A DNA stretch of 64,000 nucleotides from assembly GCA_018398585.1 (NCBI GenBank), contig JAGTTD010000001.1, forward strand, positions 19,857,750-19,921,749, read 5' to 3'. Source of the DNA: Simmondsia chinensis. Taxonomy: Eukaryota > Streptophyta > Magnoliopsida > Caryophyllales > Simmondsiaceae. The notes below the pieces were generated by a model. The model ran no database searches and was not told the origin of the DNA. It saw nothing but the letters and a program-made list of their open reading frames with translations. Below, piece after piece: positions 12,138 to 21,778 of the stretch; within the stretch, counting starts at the first letter, position 1, and every line of letters begins with the position of its first letter. The position numbers and the translations under genes are program-made.

Positions 12138-12467
12138 ATTATCAAAGTTATGGATTACAAGCTAATACCCCTTATTTATACCACTTACATGACATGAGCC
12201 TAATACATTGCATCTAACCACTAAGATTAACCGACTTTAACCATCAACAACTAATTAGCCGCCAACATTGATCGGGCATTGACCTCCTAAGCACATATCA
12301 CTAGAGCTCACTTATTACAATGCCAACTAACTAATACAACTAACATAAGCAATGTAACAACCTCAATGCAGCAGCAGTTCAGTAACAGCACAACCAACAG
12401 CAACTAACATCTTGCAGCACAACAGCAGACAACTAAAGCCAAAGCTCGGAATTCACAGTTCATAACA
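12138..12467 (-). repeat. 3' LTR of element 3, truncated
   Basis: Matches 16436-16763; the last ~145 bp of the LTR (in sense direction) are missing and replaced by the orphan gag fragment. Its sense 5' end (plus 12467) is intact and follows the purine tract. Confidence 0.87.
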
Positions 12468-12504
12468 TTCCCTTTCCCTTGAAAATATTCTTGTCTCAAG
12501 AATA
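12468..12504 (-). promoter_or_regulatory. Polypurine tract and hairpin of element 3
   Basis: Minus strand AAGGGAAAGGGAA abuts the 3' LTR (12468-12480). At 12486-12504 an 8-bp stem TATTCTTG / CAAGAATA surrounds a 3-base AGA loop, the element-3 version of the hairpin shared by the chromovirus-related families here. Confidence 0.75.
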
Positions 12505-12530
12505 GAAGAGAGTTATAACAATGAAGGACT

Positions 12531-13778
12531 CTAATTGCAATGAAGACATTCTGCAGATAAGAGTATCGGCTTCAATGATGTAGTGATTGAAATGCAGCAG
12601 GTACGTGAATGTGATTCTTGTTTGGCACAATGCTTGCATTTGAATGAGTAGTGCTCTTCAAAAGGCTTGCCCTGTTCGAACCAAACATCACCAACACATT
12701 TCGAACCTCTCTTGTTGTAGTTAACACGGCTCAAAACCCAGATTTGCTGCTGAAATTCCCCAATTGCAGATACAATTCTGTTTTTATGCATGTAGTAAGC
12801 TACATTACTGAGTTCGTGTATCTTTGTCTCAATTAAATTGCATATGAAGTCCTTGAGCATCTCGGGAGGCCTTCCAAACTCAAACCAAGAGAACCACGCA
12901 TCAAATTCGGCTTGTAAACATTTCCCATTGCAGCTCCAACAGCCCAAACTCTTGATCAAGGCAACCCAAGACATTGGAATCCCATTAAGTTGCAGCTGTA
13001 ACTCTTTCATTTTGAATCTTATCCAAAATTTGTATTGTTCAAACATCCATTCACAATACCAGCTTAGACCAAACTCAACAAACACTTGATTACTTCCCAA
13101 CTTCACACGTCGGGCTGCAGAACTCAAAAATGAAGCAATGCAACCCAGATGCAACTCGTAATGATAGATAGCAGCTCGGTTTACCCTTTTCTCCCAATCA
13201 GCCTCGAATTTCAACTTGTTATAAACATGATCTACCTTTCCCGAATCAGTAGGAGGCTTATCACAAGAACTTGCACTTGGATATTTCACAACTCTACTCA
13301 AATGAGGTAATAAATCATGCCGGACTTGCCGATCGGCATGCCGAAAATGCATATTAGCCACTGGAACTTGATGCCTTGCTGATTTATCATGCTCTGCTGC
13401 AATGTTTTCCAACTTTTTCAACTCACACAACCACCTACTAGCCCAACTCATGACATGCTCAATAAATCCATGTTTGCTTCCCAAATGCACCAAAAATGCT
13501 GCAGGATGCACAAGCTCAGCAGAATAAACCCAATTCTTGATCAAGGTGGCCAAACACAATGCAAATATGTGACAATGCAGTAGCCATCCCTTCATCTTGG
13601 ATTTAATCCAAATTTTGTATTGCTTAAACATCCATTTACAATACCATCTCAGACCCAACTCAGCCAAAACTTGATTGCTTCTCAAATGCACTTGTTGGTT
13701 TGCTGCAAAACTCAGAAGCTCTGTAATGGAAACCCGATGCAAGTCTTTTGGACAGATTTTAGCCAACAACTCCTTCAA
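12531..13778 (-). pseudogene. Element 3 C-terminal protein with a duplicated Trp/Tyr-rich domain
   Basis: A 415-codon open frame that I do not recognise. It contains two related segments of about 65 residues. The first has 'LRSNQVLAELGLRWYCKWMF' and ends 'ALIKNW' or similar; the second has 'LGSNQVFVEFGLSWYCEWMF', 'QYKFWIRFKMKEL' and 'VALIKSL'. The shared core is SNQV-x-x-E-x-GL-x-WYC-x-WMF-x-QYK-x-WI-x-x-KMK. Cys, His and Trp are abundant ('HYSFKCKHCAKQESHSRTCC' near the C-terminus). The upstream frame (13775-15370) enters with a single-base shift near 13790, so the two were probably one protein. There is no retroviral motif. It could be a captured host gene or a diverged gag-like protein. 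Confidence 0.6.
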
Positions 13779-15370
13779 AATCTGAGATGTTCTGCTCCCT
13801 TTGGGCTGTTGATGTACACTCCAATTTCAGCTAGATTTATTCTTGGTGTCGCATTAATCTTTTCTATCCAAACATTGAGAAGGTATTGAAGCTTATGCAT
13901 ATGATTTTTCCATTCCGAAACACCACTGCCGACCACCCTCAACACACACGGTTTATGCACCAGATCAGGTCCATTCAGTCCCAGTTTATCCAGATCATTT
14001 AGCTTGTAACATGTATAATTCCTATCATCACAAGCAGCTTGGACTTTAACTTCGCAATAACTCACGACCTCTAACATTTTTCCACCAATGTTTGTAATGT
14101 CGTTGCATTCATCAACATCACACAGTAGCAACGAATGCTTAGCTCCTCCAAACTCTTGTAAATCAGTCCTTCCCGGATCAAGGAAGCTTCCAACATCCAA
14201 CACATCAGTTAAAACATCTGCTAGAAAGCTTCTGGACTGATCTGAAATCGGTTTCAGCATGTTACAGTAGTTATACACTTGTAACAACTCAATTGCTTGT
14301 TCAACAACCTTGCTTCGCCTTTGTTGAACCTTAAAACGTACTCGTGCAGCTTGATTAGTTCTTTTCAACAGAGAATCAAACCTTTTCAACCTCGTATAAA
14401 CTTGAAAATCTTCTCCCGGATCAGGAGGCACGTCGTCGTATGAGTGTACATTTGAACACTCTATTTCTCTATTCCCGGATCCTTACGAAACATCAATTAC
14501 ATCACTACCAACACCAAACAATTTCTGATTTTCCAAGTGCATTTGCTGGAACCTCGAGACCCAGCGTTCCTTTGATCGTATTTGTAAATGCTTGAGCAAT
14601 TCCTTCACCTGATCAAGCGTGACAAACTCTTGTGCACCAACCACAGCATCATAGGACACTTCTGGTTGAACGGCTGTAGCTAAATTGCCTCCATCAGCTC
14701 CCATTCGAGTCTTAACTCCTTGTGTGCCATCCGTAGCTTGTGTGCCAGCATATACCTCGGTAAGGTCAGCCTCTCGATTAAGTTTTTGCTGATCATAAGG
14801 CAAGTCATGCTGAAACATAGCCACACGCTTCAATTTTGGCTTGGACAACTTCTTTTTACCCTCAAATTCCTTCAACGCTACACTCAGAAGACTCCTCTTC
14901 TATTTACACTTTGCTTTCTTAATCATTCTTTTGACATGCGAATCATATTCTCATTCCGGATGCATGTCAAATTGTGCCTCAACATCATCAAGGTACTCTA
15001 ATTCCAGTGAAGAGTCTTCATAAGGGTCATCCTGTTCAGACTCAGATTCGTCTAACTTGTGTTCATCAAATTCGGCATTGTCGTGGTCGAATTCATCTTC
15101 AACAACAACGGATTCCACTTCCTCCTTTTGCTCGACATTGAACTTTTGCTGTGTAATGCTATCCACTAGCTCCGGAAACTCGTTTGTATCAAGAACACCC
15201 GCACAATCAGACTGATGAGTTGAACAAGGCTGATTCGCATTTTGTTGACACACTCGATTGAATGCCAGCTTAATTTCCAGCAACAACCTCTCACGTTCCT
15301 CTCTGAATATTAGCTTCATTTCCTCAAAATAACCACTCATCGCTGATTGACAAGAGCTATCATCGACCAT
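13775..15370 (-). pseudogene. Element 3 N-terminal protein, broken by stops
   Basis: One frame carries three open blocks: 15370-14951 starting 'MVDDSSCQSAMSGYFEEMK', 14875-14483, and 14431-13775, separated by stops. The N-terminus has a charged heptad-like helix (about residues 12-45) followed by an acidic region of alternating D/E (about 15140-14960). A basic patch 'KKKLSKPKLKR' follows. The third block has several Cys/Asp-rich stretches but no motif I can name. The start is chosen because this Met follows the leader and precedes the helix; a Met 19 codons upstream is also possible. Confidence 0.5.
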
Positions 15371-16269
15371 TTTTGTACTGAACAGCAAAATCGATCTGGA
15401 CAGCAGAAATGCAGGTTCGAAAATCACAGAAATGTAAAACTTGTTTCGTAACTCTTCAACAATCGATTGCTTAAAGAAGTTCTACTTCTTCGTTCGCACA
15501 AACAAGCACTGGTTATCAGTACCTCGATCGCCAACAAATATAAACCCTAACTGATAAATTTCGAACAGAACTTCTAACAAACCCTAACCTCGAGCGACTT
15601 CTGACAGGGTCGTTTAATCGAGTAATTTGACTTATACTTCTGAATTAGGCTCGAATCTAACTCACAATCCAGTCCTCAACACAATACTCAAAGCAATCTT
15701 CAAAAACGAAATCGGATTCAACACTTACGGAGCTAAAAAATGTTGTCTGATTTTCGCCTATACTGACAATTTTCGCCACAATCACAATTTCTGAGTTGTG
15801 AAATCTGAACGATGCTCCAATCAGGTGGTTTCTGATCTTTTGAGGATGATCAAGTGAAATGTGGATCAATTGGCTCAATTTAAGCTTCTTCTTCAACCGA
15901 TCAAATGAAGATTTGATCAAAATCAATTATGTTCTCATAGAATTTCAGTATCTGCTACTTGATCCGATTCTTCTGAATTCAATCCAAATCGGCTTTGATG
16001 TTGAATGTATTCACCAAGACTGATCAATTATACTTTCCTCAATGTAATGTGATCAATTTTAATCAATTTATCCCAACCGAAAGCAACTCCCAGGCACTTC
16101 TAATCAATACTGCAGTAACCGCCACCAATTCAATTCAAAACTCAGAATTGAATTTCTGATCACAAAATCAGAACTAAATTTATATCACAATTGTTTTTAT
16201 TGATTAATTGCAACACAATTAATCAGATTTTATAATTTTTTTAGGATATGAGCTTGATTCGGAAGCCAA
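15371..16269 (-). other. Leader of element 3
   Basis: About 900 bp between the primer site and the first long frame, AT-rich, with no protein or RNA gene recognised. Long leaders of this kind also precede gag in element 2 and the RRM frame in the 28567-31479 element. Confidence 0.5.
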
Positions 16270-16289
16270 ATCAAGGCTCTGATACCAAT
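16270..16289 (-). promoter_or_regulatory. Primer-binding site of element 3 (initiator tRNA-Met)
   Basis: Minus strand reads AT-TGGTATCAGAGCC directly after the LTR end AACA. TGGTATCAGAGC is complementary to the 3' end of plant initiator tRNA-Met, the usual primer for minus-strand DNA synthesis in these elements. Confidence 0.87.
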
Positions 16290-16763
16290 TGTTAAGGTTT
16301 CGAAGATTTGATCTTGAACCTCAACCTTGGTTGGGATAGAAAGAGCATGAGATGAGAAGAGAATATAGAATTGAGATGAGATAGGAAGGGAAAAGAGATG
16401 AGAGAGTAGAGAAAGTAACCAAATGAGATCAATTTATTATCAAAGTTATGGATTACAAGCTAATACCGCTTATTTATACTACTTACATGACATGAGCCTA
16501 ATACATTGCATCTAACCACTAAGATTAACTGACTTTAACCATTAGCAACTAATTAGCCGCCAACATTGATCGGGCATTGACCTCCTAAGCACATATCACT
16601 AGAGCTCACTTATTACAATGCCAACTAACTAATACAACTAACATAAGCAATGTAACAACCTCAATGCAGCAGCAGTTCAGTAACAGCACAGCCAACAGCA
16701 ACTAACATCTTGCAGCACAGCAGCAGACAACTAAAGCCGAAGCTCGGAAATCACGGTTCATAA
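16290..16763 (-). repeat. 5' LTR of element 3
   Basis: Plus strand starts TGTTAAGG and runs to 'ttcataa' where its terminal CA is replaced by aatta before element 2 begins. The sense 3' part is the pyrimidine-rich, TTTCTCATCTC-type stretch shared with the other iMet-primed families here. Confidence 0.85.
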
Positions 16764-16768
16764 AATTA

Positions 16769-17270
16769 TGTTATAACCCAAGAATCCGAGGCATAGGTTT
16801 AAATTGTTGAAATGGCGGGAATGATGGTTGGTGTTTAAAATTCTGTTAAAATCTGTTTGGTTTTGCTACTGCTGTTCTGCTGCTGTCCGTTACTATTGCT
16901 GGGGAGTTGGTGTTGCTGTTACTGATCTTTGGCGCCAGAAATTAGTTTAAATATTAGTTGGTTGTGTTCTAGAAACTTCTAGTTATTTCTTAGCTTGAGT
17001 TGGTTAGCCAATTAAGTCTTGATACATTGTATTCGCTTGCTTAAGCTAGCTTATAAATAAGAAGGGGTTGCATTGTTCAGATTCATTCAAGAAATATAAC
17101 AAATACAAATATCACTTTGAGATCAATTTTCTCTCTCTCATCTAACTCTCTCTATTTTCTCATCCCTAATTCTCTATTTCTCATCTAATTTCCCTTCTTT
17201 CTCATCTCATATTCTCAATTCTATCTAATTTATATTAATTTACGTTCGAGGTTCGAGCCCGAGCGTAACA
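16769..17270 (+). repeat. 5' LTR of element 2
   Basis: 502 bp, TG...CA termini. A long pyrimidine-rich run with repeated CTCTCTCAT and TTTCTCATC lies in the last 150 bp. 'cttataaataagaagg' near 17050 is a plausible TATA box, about 30 bp upstream of the likely transcript start. Confidence 0.93.
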
Positions 17271-17287
17271 ATTGGTATCAGAGCCTC
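17271..17287 (+). promoter_or_regulatory. Primer-binding site of element 2 (initiator tRNA-Met)
   Basis: AT spacer then TGGTATCAGAGCC right after the LTR's AACA end. Confidence 0.9.
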
Positions 17288-17655
17288 GTTCCAATCGAGT
17301 GCATAATCAAATTTTAAAAAAAAAAAATTCAGAAATTCAGTGCTGAAGTTCGAAGTGCACAGCTGCGGAATCCAGTGAGAAAAAGATAGATTAGACATAA
17401 CGGTTGATCAAAAAACAACGCAGATATTGATCTGGAAGTTCAGATCATGTAATTGTAGTGAAGTGTGTGATTTTGTTCAGCAATGCGATCGTCACCAGCA
17501 CCTTCAGTTCAATCAGGTTGCAGATTTTGATCTGGAAAATTTCAGAAATTTGTGATCAAATTCTATTGATGTCCTGCCGTTAATTCATAATCAAGAAGAT
17601 CAGTTCAGGTTCAGATTTAATCAGAATCTGGTACATCTTGCGGTTGAACTGGTGA

Positions 17656-19233
17656 ATGGAGTCCAATGCTGTGGTGAAGTCTGGAGGAGTTCTCACGTGT
17701 GCTACAGCTGCTCGTGCAGAAGCAAATCCAACATATGCAGATGTTGTGAGTGGAAATTCAGATAGTGAACCGCAAGGAGGCAATACAATTAGAGCAAGAG
17801 CAACAAATGAGATGCAATTTGTTACTAATGATCAGCTGGCGCTGCAAATGGAGCTATTATTCAATCGGATTCGGCAGCAAAGACAAGAGGATAGAGAATG
17901 TATGCTTCAACAAATGAGGCAAGTGCTTAAGGAAAACGATCAAGGTAAGGAGGATCTAAGGTCTCAACAATTTCAAGAAATGGAAGGAAAGATTCATGAT
18001 CATGTGCAACATCAAATTCAAGGAGTTGAGGAGAAGATTTCAGTTCAATTGAATCAACAAGCTCAACAATTGCAAGGACTCAAAGAAATGATAACCGATC
18101 AAGTGAACCAACAAGCATTGAACATTGAAGAGAAGATGAAAGAGTTACGCAACCAAATTGATAAACAAAGTGTGGCCACTAAATTTGCTCCTCTGCTACC
18201 TGCAAGTCAGGTACTAAGACCTCTCGAGCTACTGCAGTCTCAAGTTCAAGGCGCTGGCATTCACCTTGCTCATCCACAAGTCAATCCTCAAGATGTTAAT
18301 GTGGACACAAGACCTCACGTACAGCAGCAAACTGAAGAAAACAGACCTCAACACCAGGTTCTAGAAGCTCAAGAAGCTGATAGAATGCATGAACATCACT
18401 GGGAACAAGAGCAAAGGCGATCAATGAGCATAAATTTTGATCAAAAGGAACATCCGCCCGACTCAGCAGGTTGTTTTCCCGGTTCTGCAGCACCACGACA
18501 TGAGAATGCAGGACAATTTGATCCATTTTTCGAGCCTACACGCATGAGACCTGTTGGTGGGGAATCCGGACATCTTGATCAACCATCCAGATCTATACAG
18601 CAGCTTCCATATGGACAAATCGCCTCTGAAGTTATTCATAACCGAAGCAACGAAGTCTCTTATGGTACTAGGGACAATGGCTTTCGACAACCTCGAGTCC
18701 AACTTGAAAATTTTGATGGGAAGCAACCTCACTCTTGGATAAGAAGATCCGAGCGATATTTCCATTTTTATTCCATCCCCGATGATCAAAAGGTGGAATT
18801 GGCTGCGGTTTATCTTCAAGGGGATCATGAAGTTTGGTTCTATAGTCTATTGAGGAGCAATCCCACTCTTACTTGGGACGGGTTTATGACCGAGTTATGT
18901 GAGCGCTTCGATGATGAAGAAGTGGGTGATGTAGTGGATAGCTTCAACAAGCTAACTCAAGTCACTACCGTGAAGGATTACATGACAAAGTTTGAAAATC
19001 TCCGAGCCAGTATGATTACTTTTGCCCCTGAGTCCTTTTATGTCTCGAGCTTCATCAGTGGACTAAAGCCTAGAATCAAGAGCATGGTAAAGGCACTTGA
19101 ACCTACTACTTTGTCTAAAGCTTTTGCAAAGGCAAAGTTGGTTGAGGCCACAGATTTTACATCCCTTGATCGGCCAAGGCATCGGGAAGAAACTTCCAAC
19201 ATTACCACAAGGGGATTGATCACAAAGGGCTAG
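17656..19233 (+). CDS. Element 2 gag polyprotein (main frame)
   Basis: 525 codons. The start 'MESNAVVKSGG' aligns with 'MESTEAALVSG' of gypsy-4 gag. Residues about 60-175 are Gln/Glu-rich with coiled-coil spacing. The Ty3/gypsy retrotransposon gag domain lies at about residues 350-500: 'DGKQPHSWIRRSERYFHFY' then 'GDHEVWFYSLLRSNPTLTW' and 'ISGLKPRIKSMVKAL', the capsid-like fold that packages element RNA in cytoplasmic particles. The frame stops at TAG 19231, immediately before the zinc knuckle, which is encoded in the -1 frame (19226 onward). Confidence 0.88.
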   Translation: MESNAVVKSGGVLTCATAARAEANPTYADVVSGNSDSEPQGGNTIRARATNEMQFVTNDQLALQMELLFNRIRQQRQEDRECMLQQMRQVLKENDQGKEDLRSQQFQEMEGKIHDHVQHQIQGVEEKISVQLNQQAQQLQGLKEMITDQVNQQALNIEEKMKELRNQIDKQSVATKFAPLLPASQVLRPLELLQSQVQGAGIHLAHPQVNPQDVNVDTRPHVQQQTEENRPQHQVLEAQEADRMHEHHWEQEQRRSMSINFDQKEHPPDSAGCFPGSAAPRHENAGQFDPFFEPTRMRPVGGESGHLDQPSRSIQQLPYGQIASEVIHNRSNEVSYGTRDNGFRQPRVQLENFDGKQPHSWIRRSERYFHFYSIPDDQKVELAAVYLQGDHEVWFYSLLRSNPTLTWDGFMTELCERFDDEEVGDVVDSFNKLTQVTTVKDYMTKFENLRASMITFAPESFYVSSFISGLKPRIKSMVKALEPTTLSKAFAKAKLVEATDFTSLDRPRHREETSNITTRGLITKG

Positions 19234-19538
19234 ATGAACGTAAAGATCCACAAAACATCGAGAAGGAGCCTCGACCCCGCTGTTTTAAGTGTCATCAGCC
19301 TTATGTACCTGGTCATAAGTGCAATCCTAAATCTTTCATGGCAGCTAGAGGAGTTGATATTGAAGAACAAACCGAAAGCGATGATAGTGCTACTGATGTT
19401 GATGGGTCAGTTCGGGATACTGGTAGTGAAGAAGAGGTTGACATCACAGTTCGAAGCAAGGGAGGAAGGAATGTGTTCAAGAAAATGTCCAAGTCCAAAG
19501 CCCTCCAGTTCCTAAAGGGCAATTTCTACAACAAGTGA
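19225..19538 (+). pseudogene. Element 2 gag zinc knuckle and acidic tail (shifted frame)
   Basis: Reading in the -1 frame relative to gag gives 'CFKCHQPYVPGHKC', the CX2C...HXC knuckle typical of plant chromoviral gag, then an acidic tail 'EEQTESDDSATDVDGSVRD' that normally leads into protease. The frame ends at TGA 19536 after 'LQFLKGNFYNK'. The sequence then resembles the last codons and stop of gypsy-4 pol (another frame reads ..FHS-stop-GQECS), so a deletion appears to have joined the gag end to the pol end. Confidence 0.7.
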
Positions 19539-19560
19539 TTTCAAGGTCTCAACTCTCTTC

Positions 19561-19598
19561 CATTCTTGAGGACAAGAATGTTCTCAAGGGAAAGGGAA
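19561..19598 (+). promoter_or_regulatory. Hairpin and polypurine tract of element 2
   Basis: Hairpin at 19561-19580: stem CATTCTTG / CAAGAATG with loop AGGA, followed by CAAGGGAAAGGGAA directly before the 3' LTR. Confidence 0.82.
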
Positions 19599-20099
19599 TG
19601 TTATAACCCAAGAATCCGAGGCATAGGTTTAAATTGTTGAAATGGCGGGAATGATGGTTGGTGTTTAAAATTCTGTTAAAATCTGTTTGGTTCTGCTGCT
19701 GCTGTTCTGCTGCTGTCCGTTACTGCTGCTGGGGAGCTGGTGTTGTTGTTACTGATCTTTGGCGCCAGAAATTAGTTCAAATATTAGTTGGTTATGTTCT
19801 AGAAACTTCTAGTTATTTCCTAGCTTGAGTTGGTTAGCCAATTAAGTCTTGATACATTGTATTTTCTTGCTTAAGCTAGCTTATAAATAAGAAGGGCTGT
19901 ATTGTTCAGATTCATTCAAGAAATATAACAAATACAAATCTCACTTTGAGATCAATTTTCTCTCTCTCATCTAACTCTCTCTATTTTCTCATCCCTAATT
20001 CTCTATTTCTCATCTAATTTCCCTTCTTTCTCATCTCATATTCTCAATTCTATCCAATTTATATTAGTTTACGTTCGAGGTTCGAGCCCGAGCGTAACA
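19599..20099 (+). repeat. 3' LTR of element 2
   Basis: 501 bp; differs from the 5' LTR at about 17 positions by eye, mostly transitions. Ends CGTAACA at 20099, joined directly to gypsy-1 sequence. Confidence 0.93.
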
Positions 20100-20722
20100 G
20101 AAGTTAATGGTTACAGGCCCATAACATTGTAACTAATCAACCCCTAAAACCATGTCGCTACCACGTAGCTCTAACACACGTAGGTCATCAGTGAAAGTGG
20201 TGCCTTGGACCTTCCACTTGACTCCCGTGTATTTTTGGTAGCTCATGAGGCTCTCACCGTTAGCTGCGGTGACAGTCATCACCAACGTTGGCCCTGTCTC
20301 CAGGCTTAGCCCACGGACCACGGCTGCACCCAAGAAGCTATTAGTGCTCCCACTGTCAATAAGGACTGTAACAGCCCGTTTCTTGATGGATACCCTTAGG
20401 CGCATGGTGTTGTGAGTAATGCGCCCTGAGAGAGCGTTAAGGGAGATCTCCATCACTCCCATTTCCTCTTCTTGAGCCTCTTCTTCCTCCTGTACATCTT
20501 CCTCTTGTTCTTCTCCACTTCTTCTTGCCCCTCCATGCTTTGGAGCTGCTTAGGCTTGCAAACGTGCCCAGGGAAATAACGTGCCCTGCACTTGTAACAC
20601 TGACCGGGCTCGTGCCTTGGGGCGCTGGAGCCAGAGAAAGCCGCTGGGCCTGACTTTGCCCCACCGGACCTTGTCACGGACCCGTAGGAGGGTGCTGGGC
20701 CCTGGGAGGACACAGACGGTCC
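20100..20722 (-). repeat. Copy B of the 623-bp gypsy-1 gag/protease duplication
   Basis: Counterpart of 11354-11976, continuous with the gag half of gypsy-1. The TGA that breaks protease in copy A (11477) is not present here, so the stop arose after, or separately from, the duplication. Confidence 0.9.
20133..20462 (-). pseudogene. gypsy-1 protease, second copy
   Basis: 109 codons: 'MEISLNALSG' linker, 'VLIDSGSTNSFLG' active-site block with the catalytic Asp in DSG, and 'ELRGSDMVLGVD' near the end. The frame is truncated where element 2 abuts at 20100. It differs in frame from gag (20453-21709), and the same offset is present in copy A. Confidence 0.8.
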
Positions 20723-21709
20723 GATATGCGAATTGGACAATGTCTTGACACTGGAACCAGGCCTAGCGATAGCCGGTTCGGACCCTCTAGTGCCATGGAT
20801 CTCAGCGATAGCTATGTCTTGAAGCTTGGCTTGCTCAAACGCCGAACTTAAATCATTAGGGCGTGTTGCTTTGACTGAGGCTCTAAGTACGGGCTTGAGG
20901 CCACTGATAAAGCTGGAGATGAAGTAGTCCTCCGTTAAGGTTGGATGATAAATCAACATCCAACTCTTAAGTTCTTCAAATCGTATAATGTAGTCCTCCA
21001 CTGTGCCGTTTTGGACAATTTTGCTAAATTCTTCCACAATGTCATGAAGAGATCGATCGCCAAACCTCTTGCAAAGCTCATCAATGAAGAACTGCCATGT
21101 GAACACTGGATTTTTAAGTTCTAGAGCTTGATACCAAGCTTCTCCGTGCTCCGGCAAGTGGTTAGAAGCAAACTCCACCCACTCCTCCGTTGGCACTTGA
21201 TACCAAAGGAAATATTTAAGCAGCCTCTTGATCCAGCCCCTAGGGTTGGATCCATCAAAGCGGGGACGATCAAGCTTGGCGGTATGATGTGAACTCCAAG
21301 TGCGGTTACTGCCATTGAACCCACTGTTCTCACCATCTTCAACTATCCGTGAGGGAGCACGATCATTTCTAAGTTCCGGTTGAGGTGGAGGTGGAGGAAT
21401 CAGGCCATTTCCCCCCAAGCAAACGTAGTTCCCTGATCCTCCAGCATTGGTGTGGGCAGTGGCGTCCGGTATTTCTATCTCCTGTCATTTCTCTTGGCTG
21501 ACTGTAAACTTCCTCATGGTGGCGTTCAACGTCTCCAACGTGGCTCTTAGATTCTCGGTGATTTGAGCTTGAGAGCCTACGGATGTTTTGAGCTCATTGC
21601 TAATTCGAACTTTATTTTCAGAGATCCTCTCCAATCTCTCCAAGCATTTCTCCATAGACTCGAATCTTTGTTGAACATGTGAATCAGTCGTTTCCTCAGA
21701 TGAAGACAT
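20453..21709 (-). pseudogene. gypsy-1 gag polyprotein, one internal stop
   Basis: Starts 'MSSSEETTDSHVQQRFESME' at 21709, just downstream of the primer site. An N-terminal coiled coil (about residues 10-75, Leu/Ile heptads) follows. A TGA at about 21485 breaks it. The rest is open from 21418: Pro-rich 'LIPPPPPQPE', the gag domain 'RGWIKRLLKYFLWYQ' ... 'FISGLKPVLRASVKA', and the knuckle 'CYKCRARYFPGHVC'. The last ~25 residues are an out-of-frame reading of the acidic linker. The function would be RNA packaging into virus-like particles. Confidence 0.85.
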
Positions 21710-21760
21710 TGTTGCAGCGGATCGTGTACTTCTAGTAATGGCTAGTTTGGTGATCGAAAG

Positions 21761-21778
21761 ATGGCTCTGATACCACCT
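21761..21778 (-). promoter_or_regulatory. Primer-binding site of gypsy-1 (initiator tRNA-Met)
   Basis: Minus strand AGG-TGGTATCAGAGCC directly after the 5' LTR. Confidence 0.88.

Larger units (their letters stand above)
12138..16768 (-). mobile_element. Element 3: non-autonomous LTR retrotransposon with unfamiliar coding region
   Basis: In minus-strand sense: 5' LTR (16290-16763), tRNA-iMet primer site, about 900 bp leader, a long broken frame (15370-12531), hairpin and polypurine tract (12504-12468), and a 3' LTR kept only in part (12467-12138). No protease, RT, RNase H or integrase is seen, so mobility must have depended on another element. LTR ends are TGTTATGAACTG...TTAACA. The last few bases of the 5' LTR are lost where it meets element 2 at 16769. 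Confidence 0.85.
16769..20099 (+). mobile_element. Element 2: gag-only (TR-GAG-like) LTR retrotransposon
   Basis: LTRs of 502 and 501 bp (16769-17270, 19599-20099), about 97% identical by eye, begin TGTTATAACCC and end CGTAACA. Between them are an iMet primer site, a leader, a gag frame (17656), a short tail, the shared hairpin and a polypurine tract. Protease, RT, RNase H and integrase are absent. Gag is clearly related to that of gypsy-4 (50071 onward), which retains pol, so element 2 looks like an internal-deletion derivative of that lineage. Flanks differ (aatta left, gaagt right), so no target duplication is visible; the insertion is at a recombination junction. Confidence 0.9.

Noticed and set aside
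12651..14001. Plus-strand open frames over element 3
   Set aside because: LTR, primer-site and purine-tract orientation put the sense strand on minus; the plus frames are short and lack similarity.
18296..18828. Minus-strand open frames inside element 2 gag
   Set aside because: Shadows of the plus-strand gag frame; gag domain and zinc knuckle are on plus.
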